Shown here piece by piece: positions 44,099 through 54,274 of a DNA stretch of 64,000 nucleotides. How positions within the stretch are numbered: the first letter of the stretch is position 1; every line of letters begins with the position of its first letter. Source of the stretch: Euphorbia lathyris (lineage: Eukaryota; Streptophyta; Magnoliopsida; Malpighiales; Euphorbiaceae); the NCBI RefSeq assembly GCF_963576675.1, contig NC_088910.1:85742104-85806103 (forward strand), written 5' to 3'. The notes beneath the pieces are model-generated. The model was not told the DNA's origin and did not search any database. It saw only the letters and a program-made list of their open reading frames with translations. The translations under genes and the position numbers were made by a program.

Positions 44099-45075
44099 GG
44101 CATGAATCTTAACTCTCTCAAATGAGCAATTTTCAGAATTTGATTGGTAAATGTTTGATCCTTACATTACATAAAAGAGACGATTTTATACCCCTTTAAC
44201 CAAAAGGGTAAAACCACAACAAAACCTAAATACATAAAACCTAAACTAATATAAAAAGAAAGGTCTAAATGTAAAATTTTAAAACTAATTAAATCTAAAA
44301 CACCTAAAAGGATAATTGTAATTTAACTAAAGCAACTAAATATAGAAAATATAACATAATTACAGAAATTAAGATATAAAGATAGAGATTGGAAGTGTGA
44401 AGGCAAAATTGGTTGGAGGATATTTTTATTATTTTTCTTATTAAGAAATTGAGGCACTAGAAGGATTTCACGACGACCTCAAAATCTCCTGCCTAAACTA
44501 GAATTGTCCATGGGTCGTTGATCTGGACTCTAGATCGTCGGCCTGATTCTCAGCGTCGTCACTTCCTCTTCATTTTCTTCCTCTATGGTTTCTCAGTTGC
44601 ATTCTCGAGACTTCCTACTCCTCTCGTTATGATCTCTGATGCTCACCCATTGCTTCAATTTCTACCAATTATCCATTTTAACATTTTTGGTCAACTTAAC
44701 ACCTCATCTATAATTTTCCAAATTACCTAAAAACTAGTTGTAAAAACATTATATAATCTTCCTTTATAACTTCAAAACAAATAGCATAAAAATATTTAAC
44801 CTTATAAATGTTTGTTTATTTAAATTTTATTTTTCAATAATTACAAAACTATGTTACCATAATTAATTACTTTATTTATTTTCATAACACTTTTGAACTC
44901 ATTTTTATTATGTCTTTTCCATTAAAAAAATTAATTTCTTATTTTTGAGACTCAAACAACTTAATTTCTAAATTAAATTTTAAAATTTTAAAACTAAACA
45001 TAAAAAAATGTAAAAATGTTATAATTTTTTTTAGAAACTAGTATTGAACTAATAAAGAAAATATATCTCATTATG
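44099..45075. other. AT-rich spacer
   Basis: No gene or named element is visible. Small ORFs are without domain. Confidence 0.5.
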
Positions 45076-45320
45076 TGTTAGGCTTGTCCAAACTTCAAAA
45101 TTTCAATATTTTAGACCTATTAGGTTCCCTAAATCCAGATTTCTAATTTTTTTAGGTCTCTTAGGCATCTCTAAATCCAAATTTCTAATTTTTTTTTGGC
45201 ATGTTAGGCCTCTATAAATCCAAATTATTATTTTTTTGTCTGGTAGGTCATCCGAAATCAAATTTTTTTACATGTTCAGTCCTCTCTAAATCCAATTTTT
45301 TTTTACATGTTAGGACTATA
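45076..45320. repeat. Degenerate minisatellite, units of about 45 bp
   Basis: About five units share (A)TGTTAGG(C/T)CT-TCTCTAAATCCAAATTT followed by a T run. The copies differ by several substitutions and in T-run length. Confidence 0.65.
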
Positions 45321-45452
45321 AACGAAATCTAGCTTAATTTTGAAAAATTGTACATTAATATTTAAAAGTGGTTCTTGACAATTCAAATTATAACACTCAT
45401 ATATACCAAAAAAAAAATTAAGCAAGTCTGAACGCATGTGTAAAATCGCCCG

Positions 45453-45470
45453 CCCCCCCCCCCCCCCCCC
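45453..45470. repeat. Homopolymer of 18 C
   Basis: An uninterrupted run of C, preceded by CGCCCG. It is the only long C run in an AT-rich window; its length may be uncertain as sequencing of such runs is error-prone. Confidence 0.9.
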
Positions 45471-45497
45471 AACCGAGTAATCCTGTATTCGCCACTG

Positions 45498-46813
45498 TCA
45501 CACACTATATATTAACATTAATGAATCTCATATATGTATACATCAAGTGGAAGATTGTGTCAAGGAGACAACTCATTGTCTAACCCTTATAGCCCAAACT
45601 TTGGTTAACTATGAAACCAAGTTCAACTAGACCGCTAGTCCAAGACTCATTCCTAATCCAATATAGATTGCTTATTCCAAACTGAAAACACTCCTAGTCC
45701 AATACGAACTGTTATTCTTTCATTTCTTCCCCTCAAGTTGAACATGGAATGAACAAACTGTCAGCTTGAACATCTTCTATGCGCACAAACTTGCGCAAAC
45801 CTACTTTCAATTTCATCTACCAAAACATCAAACTACACCACAACATAAGCTAGTAAATCGGACAGAAGAAAGAGAGCCGCAACCGAAAATTTTAATTAGG
45901 ATTTGAATCGGGAATAGAATGGAAACATCAATTTCCTTTAGAGGCGAGAAGAGAGAATAAAAGACTCAAAACAGAATGAAAAAAAAAGTAGAATTAAAAA
46001 CAAAAACAAACAAATTAAAACTTAATAATAGAAAAGATAAGGAAATAGAAATTTTTGAAAGACTTAAGAAGATGAAAGCACCAAACTCTTAAATTTTTGA
46101 AAGAAAGATAGTAAAATAAAGAAAAAAGATAAGGAAAGGGTTATAGGAAGTGACGTCCGTAGCTTTCTTTGTAGATACAACAAACAACTTGTGCGATTCT
46201 CAATTTTTTATATTGAACACTGTGATTGGAAAAAGGAACAATGGAAACTGGTTTCCAACTTGTTGTCCATTTACATGGTCTTCTTCGTTGTCCCAACAAC
46301 ACCATTTGTCTTCTTCTTGTGATTTTTTTTTCTCGAATGAATACGTCGAATCAGTGAAAGTCATTGATTAGGATTTTCAGGTTTTTAAATCATTGTAGCT
46401 CTGATGCCATATAAAAATAATATATCAGAAATATTCACGCGCAATAGTGCTCACCTGGACCCTGAATGACCAAATGAATTTGGTCATTCACCGTTAGATC
46501 CGAGCTTATTAGAATCCTGTAGTGGAGATTCAAACCATCTTAAGGCTTAGATTTAATAAGCCTGGATCTAACGGTGAATGACCAAATTCATTTGGTTATT
46601 CAAAATCCAGGTGAACACTACTGATATACACACACCAAGTAGCCGATTATCTTAAAGAGACAAATCATTGTCTAACTCTTAACAACCCACACTTAGATTA
46701 ACTAGGAAATCAAGTTCAAACCGGACTGCTAGTTCAAAACTCAGTCCTGATCTAATATGAACTGCTTATTCTAAACCGAAAACACTCCTAATCCACGGAC
46801 TGTTATTCTTCCA
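45498..46813 (-). mobile_element. Small TRIM-like non-autonomous LTR element
   Basis: Two direct copies of about 220 bp, 45498..45722 and about 46410..46813 (the second enlarged by a MITE), share AGACAA.TCATTGTCTAAC, GAAAACACTCCTA and CTGTTATTCTT. On the minus strand the LTR starts TG(A/G)AAGAATAACAG. Next to the upstream LTR, minus-strand ATGGCATCAGAGC resembles the initiator-Met primer site. Beside the other LTR TTGAGGGGAAG is a polypurine tract. The internal 690 bp code for nothing recognisable. No target duplication was found. Confidence 0.6.
46447..46618. mobile_element. MITE of 172 bp in the LTR of the TRIM-like element
   Basis: Near-complete inverted arms of about 70 bp: GTGCTCACCTGGACCCTGAA ... 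on the left, mirrored by GGTGAACAC at the right; the inner ATGACCAAAT(T/G)AATTTGGTCATTC-like and CGTTAGATCC words occur in both. Flanked by TA on both sides (46445..46446, 46619..46620). TA duplication suggests a Tc1/mariner-type MITE, but the terminal bases are not the classic Stowaway ones. Confidence 0.72.
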
Positions 46814-46996
46814 TTACCATTGAAGCAAAATTATGTATTTTTCCTCCAAACATCATCCTCTATTTCACCTTTCATCAAAATTCTACACCATCGGCCATCG
46901 TCCATCTTGATACGCATTATAAAGAATAGCTAATGAGATTAATCTTCATTCCACACAAAAAAACCCTTGCGTCCTTCCCACGGAATCCCTTGCGCC
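46814..46996. other. Spacer, probably including the LINE 5' untranslated region
   Basis: No gene. The sequence close to the LINE ORF1 start (TTGCGTCCTTCCCACGG) has a higher GC content than its left side. Confidence 0.4.
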
Positions 46997-47628
46997 ATGG
47001 CCGCCGCTCAGCCAACATCCTCCCCTCGTCCTCCACCAGCGCCACCGGACGGTTCGGCGGCCCCCGGGACCCATGCTTGGTCCTCCGCTGGTTACCGTTC
47101 TTGGAGAGACCTTCTTCTTAATAAAGAAGCAGTCCGAAGCACCGATGTCCGCAGCAACCTCCGTGAGTTAGGGCAAGTCACAATTGCGATTGACGAAGAA
47201 AACCCCATTTACCCAAAAGTTTCACTGACACCAGACTTAAGAAAGAAGCTTGAGATTCCTTGGGAGAATGCCCTGATCATTAAGCTACTTGGCAAGAGTC
47301 TGGGGTACATGGCTCTACACAAGCGTGTAATGGATCTCTGGAAACCGATTGCGGGGGTCAAGATGATGGATTTAGGGCACGGATTCCACATTGTGAAGTT
47401 TGATGATCCACTCGATCGAGAGCATGTGATGAAAGATGGCCCATGGCTTATTCAGGGTCACTATCTGACTGTCCGCACATGGTCCTCGTCCTTCTCCCCG
47501 TCTGACTCCCTGATTGAATCGACGCTGGTCTGGATCCGCCTTCCACAGCTCCCACTATATTACTACAATCAGGATGTTCTTCTTGCAATTGGGGAAGCCG
47601 TTGGCAAACCGATCAAGGTGGATGAGAA
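46997..47628 (+). pseudogene. LINE ORF1 (DUF4283), cut by a Copia LTR
   Basis: From GCCATGG at 46997 (a good initiation context) the frame reads MAAAQPTSSPRPPPAPP..., a Pro-rich start, then a DUF4283 domain: ALIIKLLGKSLGYMALHKRV, FHIVKFDDPLDREHVMKDGPW, and TLVWIRLPQLPLYY. It ends after GKPIKVDENV at 47628, where the LTR begins; the few following codons belong to the LTR. It is a different LINE group from the ORF1 at 8758..9366, since the two domains share only family-level motifs. The rest of this LINE should lie beyond the Copia element, outside the window. Confidence 0.85.
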
Positions 47629-48976
47629 TGTTGAAACACCTTTCCACAGGATTTTGATTTGACAAAATTATTTAAGTACAATTAATTATTCTATAACACA
47701 CTAAGTTTAAATGCTTTGATTTATTGTTACTAATGTGTGTGTTCAATGTTGAGTTTATAATTGTTACAAGACATAAAGATCATAAGGCCCAAGCCCTATA
47801 TGAAAGTCAAAGCCCAAGTCAAACAAGGCCAAGATCACTCAGCCCGCGTATTACAAAACGCTGCCGTTGAGTATTGAAATGCAGCTCAGCAATGAAGGAT
47901 CCAGAAGATCCACGTAGACAACTTCGGTAAGAAGCTGCTGAGCTGTCTCGACAAAACGTACAAGACAGCCGCTGACCACAAAGCAACTTCCAGACCAAGT
48001 ATTTCCTCTTTTGGTAAAGAACAGAAGACGCAGGAAGCTATCTGTTTGACATTACCAGATTTGGAGGAACATACTGCCATACTGACCGAAGAACAGAAGA
48101 TGCTAGAATCTGATTGGCTAAGAGAACTGCTGAACAGACTGAGTGAAAACGACATGAAGTCGTTTCCCTCCAACGGTTATTTCGAAATTCGAAATAACCA
48201 GAAGCTCTCACAGCTCTCTATAAATAGAGCATTCAGAATCCTTATTCCACACAGAACTTTGAGCAAAAACCGTTACGCTGACCAAAAGTATACAAAAGTT
48301 CTGCATCCAAAAGCAAAGAAAATCTTACACGACAATTTTCACATCTGTGTAAAAGTCTAGAGTGATTGATCCTCAATCATCTAAGGTGTTCTAGCAATTG
48401 TTGTTTAGGACAAATCTTAATCATTTCTAGAATTAGAAAGGAGAAGCTGAGTACTCGGTTTTAGTACTTAGTGAATTAGAGTAGAAGTGAGTAGAGGTAT
48501 AGAGGAAGGTACTCTTGTTATACTCAGCTTCTGATTTGTAAAGGGTTTTTGAGTCTCTACCTTTAAAGAGCTCAGTAGTGAATTGGAAATCTCAGAAAGT
48601 GTTCCGGGGACAGGACGTAGGCTTAGAAGAAGCCGAACCTGGATAACTCTACTGAGTGAAGTATTTCTAACCCTTAACTCCTTAATACATTGCTTGCTTA
48701 AAACAAACTAAAACTGACCAAGTAAAAGAGGTCAAGCTGAGTTGTGCGCTGCAAACGACTTAGTTCAGGAATAGACTCTAAGTGCTATTTCCTGACTTAA
48801 GCAACGAAACTGACCTAGTCACCAGTTGACTAAGCCAGTGTCTTGCTGATTGCTCAGCGCCGCTGTCATATATTTTCTTCTTAAGAAAAAGAAGTTTGCC
48901 CTAATTATTTAAAAAGGGTAAAATAGTTCCTAACCCCCCCTTGGAACTATCTTTGCAACCTTACAAGGGACCAACA
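47629..48976 (+). repeat. 5' LTR of the SIRE-like Copia element
   Basis: Starts TGTTGAAACACC and ends GGGACCAACA, 1,348 bp. It aligns along its length with 19600..20934. Confidence 0.9.
48175..48227 (+). promoter_or_regulatory. LTR promoter: palindrome followed by TATA box
   Basis: GGTTATTTCGAA, one A, then TTCGAAATAACC (48175..48199) is a near-perfect 25-bp palindrome. TATAAATAG follows at 48219..48227. In the solo LTR the same arrangement is kept at 20163..20213 with a few changes in the right arm. Confidence 0.6.
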
Positions 48977-48978
48977 AG

Positions 48979-48991
48979 TGGTATCAGAGCC
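48979..48991 (+). other. Primer-binding site for initiator-Met tRNA
   Basis: TGGTATCAGAGCC two bases after the LTR end is the standard primer site of plant Copia elements. Confidence 0.9.
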
Positions 48992-49038
48992 TAAAAGCTC
49001 ATTACTAAAGGTTTAACAACCTTGAGTTGATCCATACC

Positions 49039-50793
49039 ATGGGTGAAAACAGCACTCGGTTTCTCCCTGGAAACCAGACAACTCAGATATTACCTGAGGG
49101 GCTGTCCATTACTAGGCCTCCCCTATTCTTCGGGTCAAACTATACCTTTTGGAAGAATAGGATGAAGAACTTCATTCAAGCTACAAACATGAGTGCCTGG
49201 CTATCTATAGTCCAAGGCCCGTTTGTACCTGTGAAATTTGTTGCTGGCCAGTCAGTTGTTAAAGCTGAGGTTGAATGGACAGAAGATGATCTCAAGAAGC
49301 TACAAAATCATGCTTCGGCTATAAATATGCTTCACTGTGCGCTGGATGCTGCAGAATACAACAAAATATCAGGTTATGAGTCAGCACAGGAGATCTGGAA
49401 GAAGTTGGAGGTCACCTATGAAGGAACCAACAAGGTGAAGGAGTCCCAGGTCAACCAGCAGATAAGATTGTATGAGCTGTTCGAAATGAACAATGATGAG
49501 GGGATTTCTAAAATGAATGCAAGATTCACCAACATCATAAATGAGCTCAAAAGACTTGGAAAAATCTTCACTAAGGAAGAACAAGTCAAGAAGATACTCA
49601 GAAGTCTTCCTAAAGACTGGCAAGCCAAGAAGACAGCCGTTGAAGAAGCTCAGGATTTAACCACCTACAAATATGATGAACTCATCGGCTCACTACTGAC
49701 TCATAAGATATCTATGAAGAATTTCGAGGTGAAGGAAAAATCCGAAGACAAGAAGCAGAAGTCACTTGTCATGAAAGCTGATTCAACTGATGATGGCTCA
49801 ACTGACGATGAGGAGATGGCAATGTTTACAAGAAAAATGAAGAGACTGTTCAAAAGAAATGACAAATACTCCAAGAAGCCTTATAGAAAATTTGATAAAT
49901 ATAAGGCTGACTCAAATGACAGCAAATTCAAGAAGGACAGCTCAAAGCCCATTACATGCTTTGAGTGCCATCAAACCGGCCACATCAAGTCAAGCTGCCC
50001 AACGCTGTGGAAAGACAAAAATAATGGCAAGAAGGCAATGGTGGCAACATGGAGTGACAGTGATGATTCTTCATCAACTGAAGCTGAGGCCACAGAGTCA
50101 GCGAAGATATGCTTCATGGCTGACGAACTTGTTGAGCCATGCATTTCTGAGCATGCTGACCAATCTGATGAGTCAGATAATGAAGAGCAATCTAATGAGG
50201 TAATCTCACTCTCTCAACTCAGAAATGAAATGGGTAATGCCCTGAGTGATCTCTATACACTTGTCAAAAAGTGTAACAAGAAGATTAAAGCACTCAGCCG
50301 GCGCTGTGATGAAGTAGAAGAGGTCAAACTGAGTGACCTCAGATACCTTCTTCAGGACAACTCAGTTTTGCATGAAAATATGAAAACCATTCATGAGTCT
50401 GTTTCTGACGTCCAGTCAGTTTCAAAGAAACTGAGGAAGGATGTCACAACCATTCAGAACCAATTAAAGGTTCCAAACAAAAACAATTTTCCTCTGAGAA
50501 CTCAGTATCAAGGTACTCAGTACCAAGGTACTCAGCAGAGACGAAATCCCCAGCGAAGAGTCCAGTGTGACTTTTGTGGGAAGTTAGGACACACCACTAA
50601 GGTGTGCTGGCACGCTCAGCACTGGGGTGCTGACAAGTCAGTAAAGAATCCTAAACAGAAGGTCAGTTGTGACTTCTGTGGAAAAAGTGGCCATACTATC
50701 AATATATGTCGCCACAAAATAAAATATGATGCTTTACCTATTGAACTTAACAAGTCAGGACCCAAAAAGAATTGGGTACCTAAAGGAAACTGA
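49039..50793 (+). CDS. SIRE-like Copia gag with three zinc knuckles
   Basis: 584 aa from the ATG at 49039 (MGENSTRFLPGN). The upstream TTG of the open frame is not a likely start. Residues ~25..240 match the capsid pattern RPPLFFGSNYTFWKNRMKNF, NMLHCALDAAEYNKIS, IWKKLEVTYEGT, LKRLGKIFTKEEQVKKILRS. Knuckles: CFECHQTGHIKSSC near residue 306, CDFCGKLGHTTKVCWH near 510, and CDFCGKSGHTINICRH near 543. A region after the first knuckle is acidic and Ser-rich, followed by a coiled-coil-like stretch. Large gag with several knuckles and ATWSDSDDSS is typical of SIRE/Sirevirus elements. It ends with TGA at 50793, and pol follows in a different frame. Confidence 0.9.
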   Translation: MGENSTRFLPGNQTTQILPEGLSITRPPLFFGSNYTFWKNRMKNFIQATNMSAWLSIVQGPFVPVKFVAGQSVVKAEVEWTEDDLKKLQNHASAINMLHCALDAAEYNKISGYESAQEIWKKLEVTYEGTNKVKESQVNQQIRLYELFEMNNDEGISKMNARFTNIINELKRLGKIFTKEEQVKKILRSLPKDWQAKKTAVEEAQDLTTYKYDELIGSLLTHKISMKNFEVKEKSEDKKQKSLVMKADSTDDGSTDDEEMAMFTRKMKRLFKRNDKYSKKPYRKFDKYKADSNDSKFKKDSSKPITCFECHQTGHIKSSCPTLWKDKNNGKKAMVATWSDSDDSSSTEAEATESAKICFMADELVEPCISEHADQSDESDNEEQSNEVISLSQLRNEMGNALSDLYTLVKKCNKKIKALSRRCDEVEEVKLSDLRYLLQDNSVLHENMKTIHESVSDVQSVSKKLRKDVTTIQNQLKVPNKNNFPLRTQYQGTQYQGTQQRRNPQRRVQCDFCGKLGHTTKVCWHAQHWGADKSVKNPKQKVSCDFCGKSGHTINICRHKIKYDALPIELNKSGPKKNWVPKGN

Positions 50794-51199
50794 TCACAAT
50801 GCAGGTAAGCCTGAGATGTGCCGAGAAGTAAAAAATGTGGTATATTGACAGCGCATGCTCAAGGCATATGACGGGTGATGAAACTCAGTTCATCACGTTT
50901 GAACGTAAATGAGGAGGAAGCGTAAGTTTTGGAGACAACAGAAATGGTAAGATAGTAGGATCAGGCACCGTTGGAGGTAATCCCACTATTGAATCTGTCT
51001 CCCTAGTCAGCGGACTCAAATATAACTTACTCAGCATAGCTCAGCTATGTGATAATGGGAGAAAAGTTATATTTGATGATACTGGATGAAAAATATATGA
51101 GGGAAAAACAAATGAGTTAATTTTAACTGCCCCTCGGATAGACAATGTCTTCATGCTGAACCTAGAAAAGAAGTTTTCAAAAACTGTATGCTTAGTCAC

Positions 51200-52475
51200 T
51201 GATAAGCGTCCAAAACGACAAGTTTATTATGTTCATTTTGTGAATATTCCATTCTTAATTATGTCGTTTTAGGCCCTTTTTACTTGTTTTGTTGCATAAG
51301 TGATTTCAGGGATCAAATTGGAGAATAGAAGGCTTGGAAGGCTGTTTTGGACCTTTTCTCACTCAAGCTCAGCTTTGCGGGCATAACATGCTTAGTCTTG
51401 CCCAAGACTAAGAGGGTCGACTTATTCAGATCGCCAAGTCAGCAGAATCATAAACTAACTTATCTCCATAGTTTCAACAGCATGTTTTGAACGAAAGAAA
51501 TCCCTGAAATCAAGGAGAGAACCCAGGAGATTGAAGATTCTTGGAACAACACTATAAAAGAAACCCACATTTTGTTTTTGGGGATACTTTTTATTTTTGA
51601 TAGTTCCTTATTAGGGTTTTTTGTAAGCTCTTTGCAGAATTTCTTGTTTCCATTTTACATTCATTATTTTGTAGCTATCATAGTCGATTCATGGCTATGA
51701 GTAGCTAAACTCCTTTATCGATTTAGGGATTAATCAAAGGCTAGTGTTATTTCCAATTGTGAGATTGTCACTTTTAAGTTCAGTAATCTAATTCTATTAT
51801 CCGTTCACATGTTCATTGGTCTATAAAACCATACCTTCAACGAAAGTCTAGACCTTGGTTCGGCCGGACTTCGGTCTCCTCATTCATTGAAACAACGTTA
51901 GGGCTTAAGATTCGTAATCATCTAAATTCCTAACTTATATTAAGCGTATGAATATGTGATTTGGTTTGAATCGGAATCGCTAAGAATCCGGTTAACCTAG
52001 GTTAGGTCTTTCTAATTCCTAATGCTTTTGACAAATTGAATTCTAAGCGCTAAGCTAGAACTATCTGTCAAATAGGAGCTTGTCTTTAGGCGCTCTAGGA
52101 TCTGCTTTACAACTAAGGAAGGATTAGGCCGGGAATGAATAAGGAACGGCTATAACTAACCCGGATAATGTTAATTATGATGTTTTCATACTTTCAGTGA
52201 TCAAAAGGAAATAATTACTAAGTCCACGGTTATCCCTTAATCGGTTTCAAATCTGATAAGTATACAACCCTTTTCTTTTAATTGCAATTTCAACTTTACA
52301 AAGTTAATCTAAATCAATCAATCAACCATTCACCCCCATTTTACATTCTTTTCGATTTAATTATTATACGAACAGTCAGTATTAATCCTTAGGGTACGAT
52401 CTCTATTTACCCCTATCTACAAATCAGTAGTCAGTCAGTAAATAACTGTTTATTTGGTGGATTCGACACCCACCA
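51200..52475 (+). repeat. 5' LTR of the Athila element
   Basis: 1,276 bp. Contains the palindrome at 51391..51412 and ACACTATAAAAGAAACCC (near 51550), a likely TATA box. Confidence 0.95.
51391..51412. repeat. Recurring palindrome, copy 1 (5' LTR)
   Basis: CTTAGTCTTG, CC, CAAGACTAAG: perfect 10-bp arms. Other copies: 53941..53962 (gag), 57970..57990 (after pol, weaker), 61024..61045 (tail) and 62188..62209 (3' LTR). Confidence 0.9.
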
Positions 52476-52480
52476 AATTT

Positions 52481-52498
52481 TAGCGCCGTTGCCGGGGA
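52481..52498 (+). other. Primer-binding site of tRNA-Asp type
   Basis: TAGCGCCGTTGCCGGGGA shortly after the LTR matches the TGGCGCCGTTGCCGGGGA site of Athila elements except for the second base. Confidence 0.85.
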
Positions 52499-52525
52499 TT
52501 AATCTAACTTGATTTTGTTTCGTAT

Positions 52526-54274
52526 ATGACCAGGTCTGAACCTCCCAAAGAACTTCTTTTCGACTCAGAAATAGAACTTTTGACAAGAAGAATCCGAAAG
52601 GAGATAAGGCTACAAAAATCACAAGCTGTAGGAATTCATAGCTCCAGCGAATAAGAACTTTCAGACGAAGAAGTTGAGATAATTGAAACTGAGACAGAAA
52701 GCATGGCAACTCTCAGACAATTGCACGCCCCTCAAGCTGACCAGCAGCCTCTGTGCGTGACATATCCGAATTTGGATGCAGCCTTCGAGCTCAAATCAGG
52801 ACTGATTCACTATTTGCCAAAGTTCCACGGCATGGAGAGTGAAAATCCACATAATCATCTGAAGGAGTTCCACGCTGTTTGTTCAGGTATGAGCCCATAA
52901 GGAATTACTGAGGAACAAGTCAAACTAAGAGCTTTTCCTTTTTCTTTGCAGGATGTAGCCAAGGATTGGTTCCTAAATCTACCTTCGGGATCCATAACAA
53001 CATGGGTGGAAATGACCCAAGCATTTCTGGAAAAATATTTCCCAGCCTCGAGGGCAGCAATGATCCGTAGAGAAATCAGCGGAATCAAACAGAAGGACAT
53101 AGAAACGCTCCATGATTATTGGGAGAGGTTTAAGAGACTTTGTGCAAGCTGCCCCCAACACGGTATAACTGAACACTCTCTCATTCAATACTTTTATGAG
53201 GGGATGCTGAGCATGGAAAGAAGAATGGTAGACGCCGCCAGTGGGGGAAATCTCATAGATAAAACTCCAGCGGCAGCTAAGGAGTTAATCCGGAGCATGG
53301 CAGCGACATCGCAGCAATTCGGAAGACAACAAGAGAGTTCCAGAAAGGCGTATGAGGTAAACACTTCATCAATTGAGGAAAAACTTAATTCTCTGACCTC
53401 TCTTGTTCAGAATATGGCCCTAGGGAAAGCTGTACAGGTAAAAGCATGTGGGATATGTACGATGGCCGGACATGCCACGGATGAGTGCCCAACGTTGCAG
53501 GAAGATGCTCCAGAACAGCTCAATGCTCTCGGGTATCAAGGACAACCCCAGTGGAGGTATGATCCATACTCGAACACATACAACCCCGGATTGCGTGATC
53601 ACCCGAATCTGAGTTATAAACAGCAAAACAATATCCCGTAACCAAACCCTCCGCAACAGTACCATCGGCCCCAACAGTACAGACCTCCCCACTCCGACCC
53701 AAACTCAGGTATGGCATCCAGTTCTAATGATCATTCTGTCATTACTAATTTGGTTAAGCTTCAGGAGGAACAAAGCAAGGCGATTACCGGCCTACAAGCA
53801 ACAGTACAGAACCTAGAAAAACAAATGGGACAGATTGCTACCTCATTGAGTGCAATTCAGACACAGGGAAAGATGCCTTCACAAACTGAAACAAATCCCA
53901 GACAGAACGCTAGTGCTGTCACATTGCGCAGCGGAAAGGACTTGGTCTTGCCCAAGACTAAGCAAACTTGCGTCCAGCAGCAGGCCGCTACAAAAGAAAA
54001 AGAGGTAACAGAGAAAGAGTCTGATAGCTCAACAAATGACAAACTTCCAGAAAAAGAAATTGAGAACCAGGACCCACCCTTGGTGATCAGACCACCGTTT
54101 CCTAGCCGACTAGCCAAATCAAAGAGGGAGAAGGAAGAAAGAGACATCTTCGAAACCTTTCGAAAGGTAGAGGTAAACATCCCTTTACTTGATGCAATTA
54201 AGCAAATACCTCGATATGCAAAGTTTCTGAAAGAATTATGTGTAAATAAGACTAAGCTAGCCGGACATGATTAA
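52526..54274 (+). pseudogene. Athila gag, one frame with four in-frame TAA codons
   Basis: The frame starts at ATG 52526 (MTRSEPPKELLFD) and continues into pol, but has TAA at 52652, 52898, 53639 and 54272. Between them it reads as a normal Ty3 gag: LPKFHGMESENPHNHLKEFH, FSLQDVAKDWFLNLPSGSI, FLEKYFPASRAA, FKRLCASCPQHGI, a knuckle CGICTMAGHATDEC near 53450, a coiled coil VQNLEKQMGQIATSLSAIQ, and VTLRSGKDL, a conserved Athila gag motif. Gag makes the particle. Each stop sits where Gln (CAA) would fit, for example before PNPPQQ. The palindrome also found in the LTRs lies in the coding part at 53941..53962. Confidence 0.88.
53941..53962. repeat. Recurring palindrome, copy 2 (inside gag)
   Basis: CTTGGTCTTG, CC, CAAGACTAAG: one base differs from copy 1 and would still pair as G-U in RNA. 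It encodes the LVLPKTK part of gag. Confidence 0.88.

Noticed and set aside
46150..46371. 73-aa ORF inside the TRIM-like element
   Set aside because: No domain, atypical composition, and located in an element class without coding capacity.
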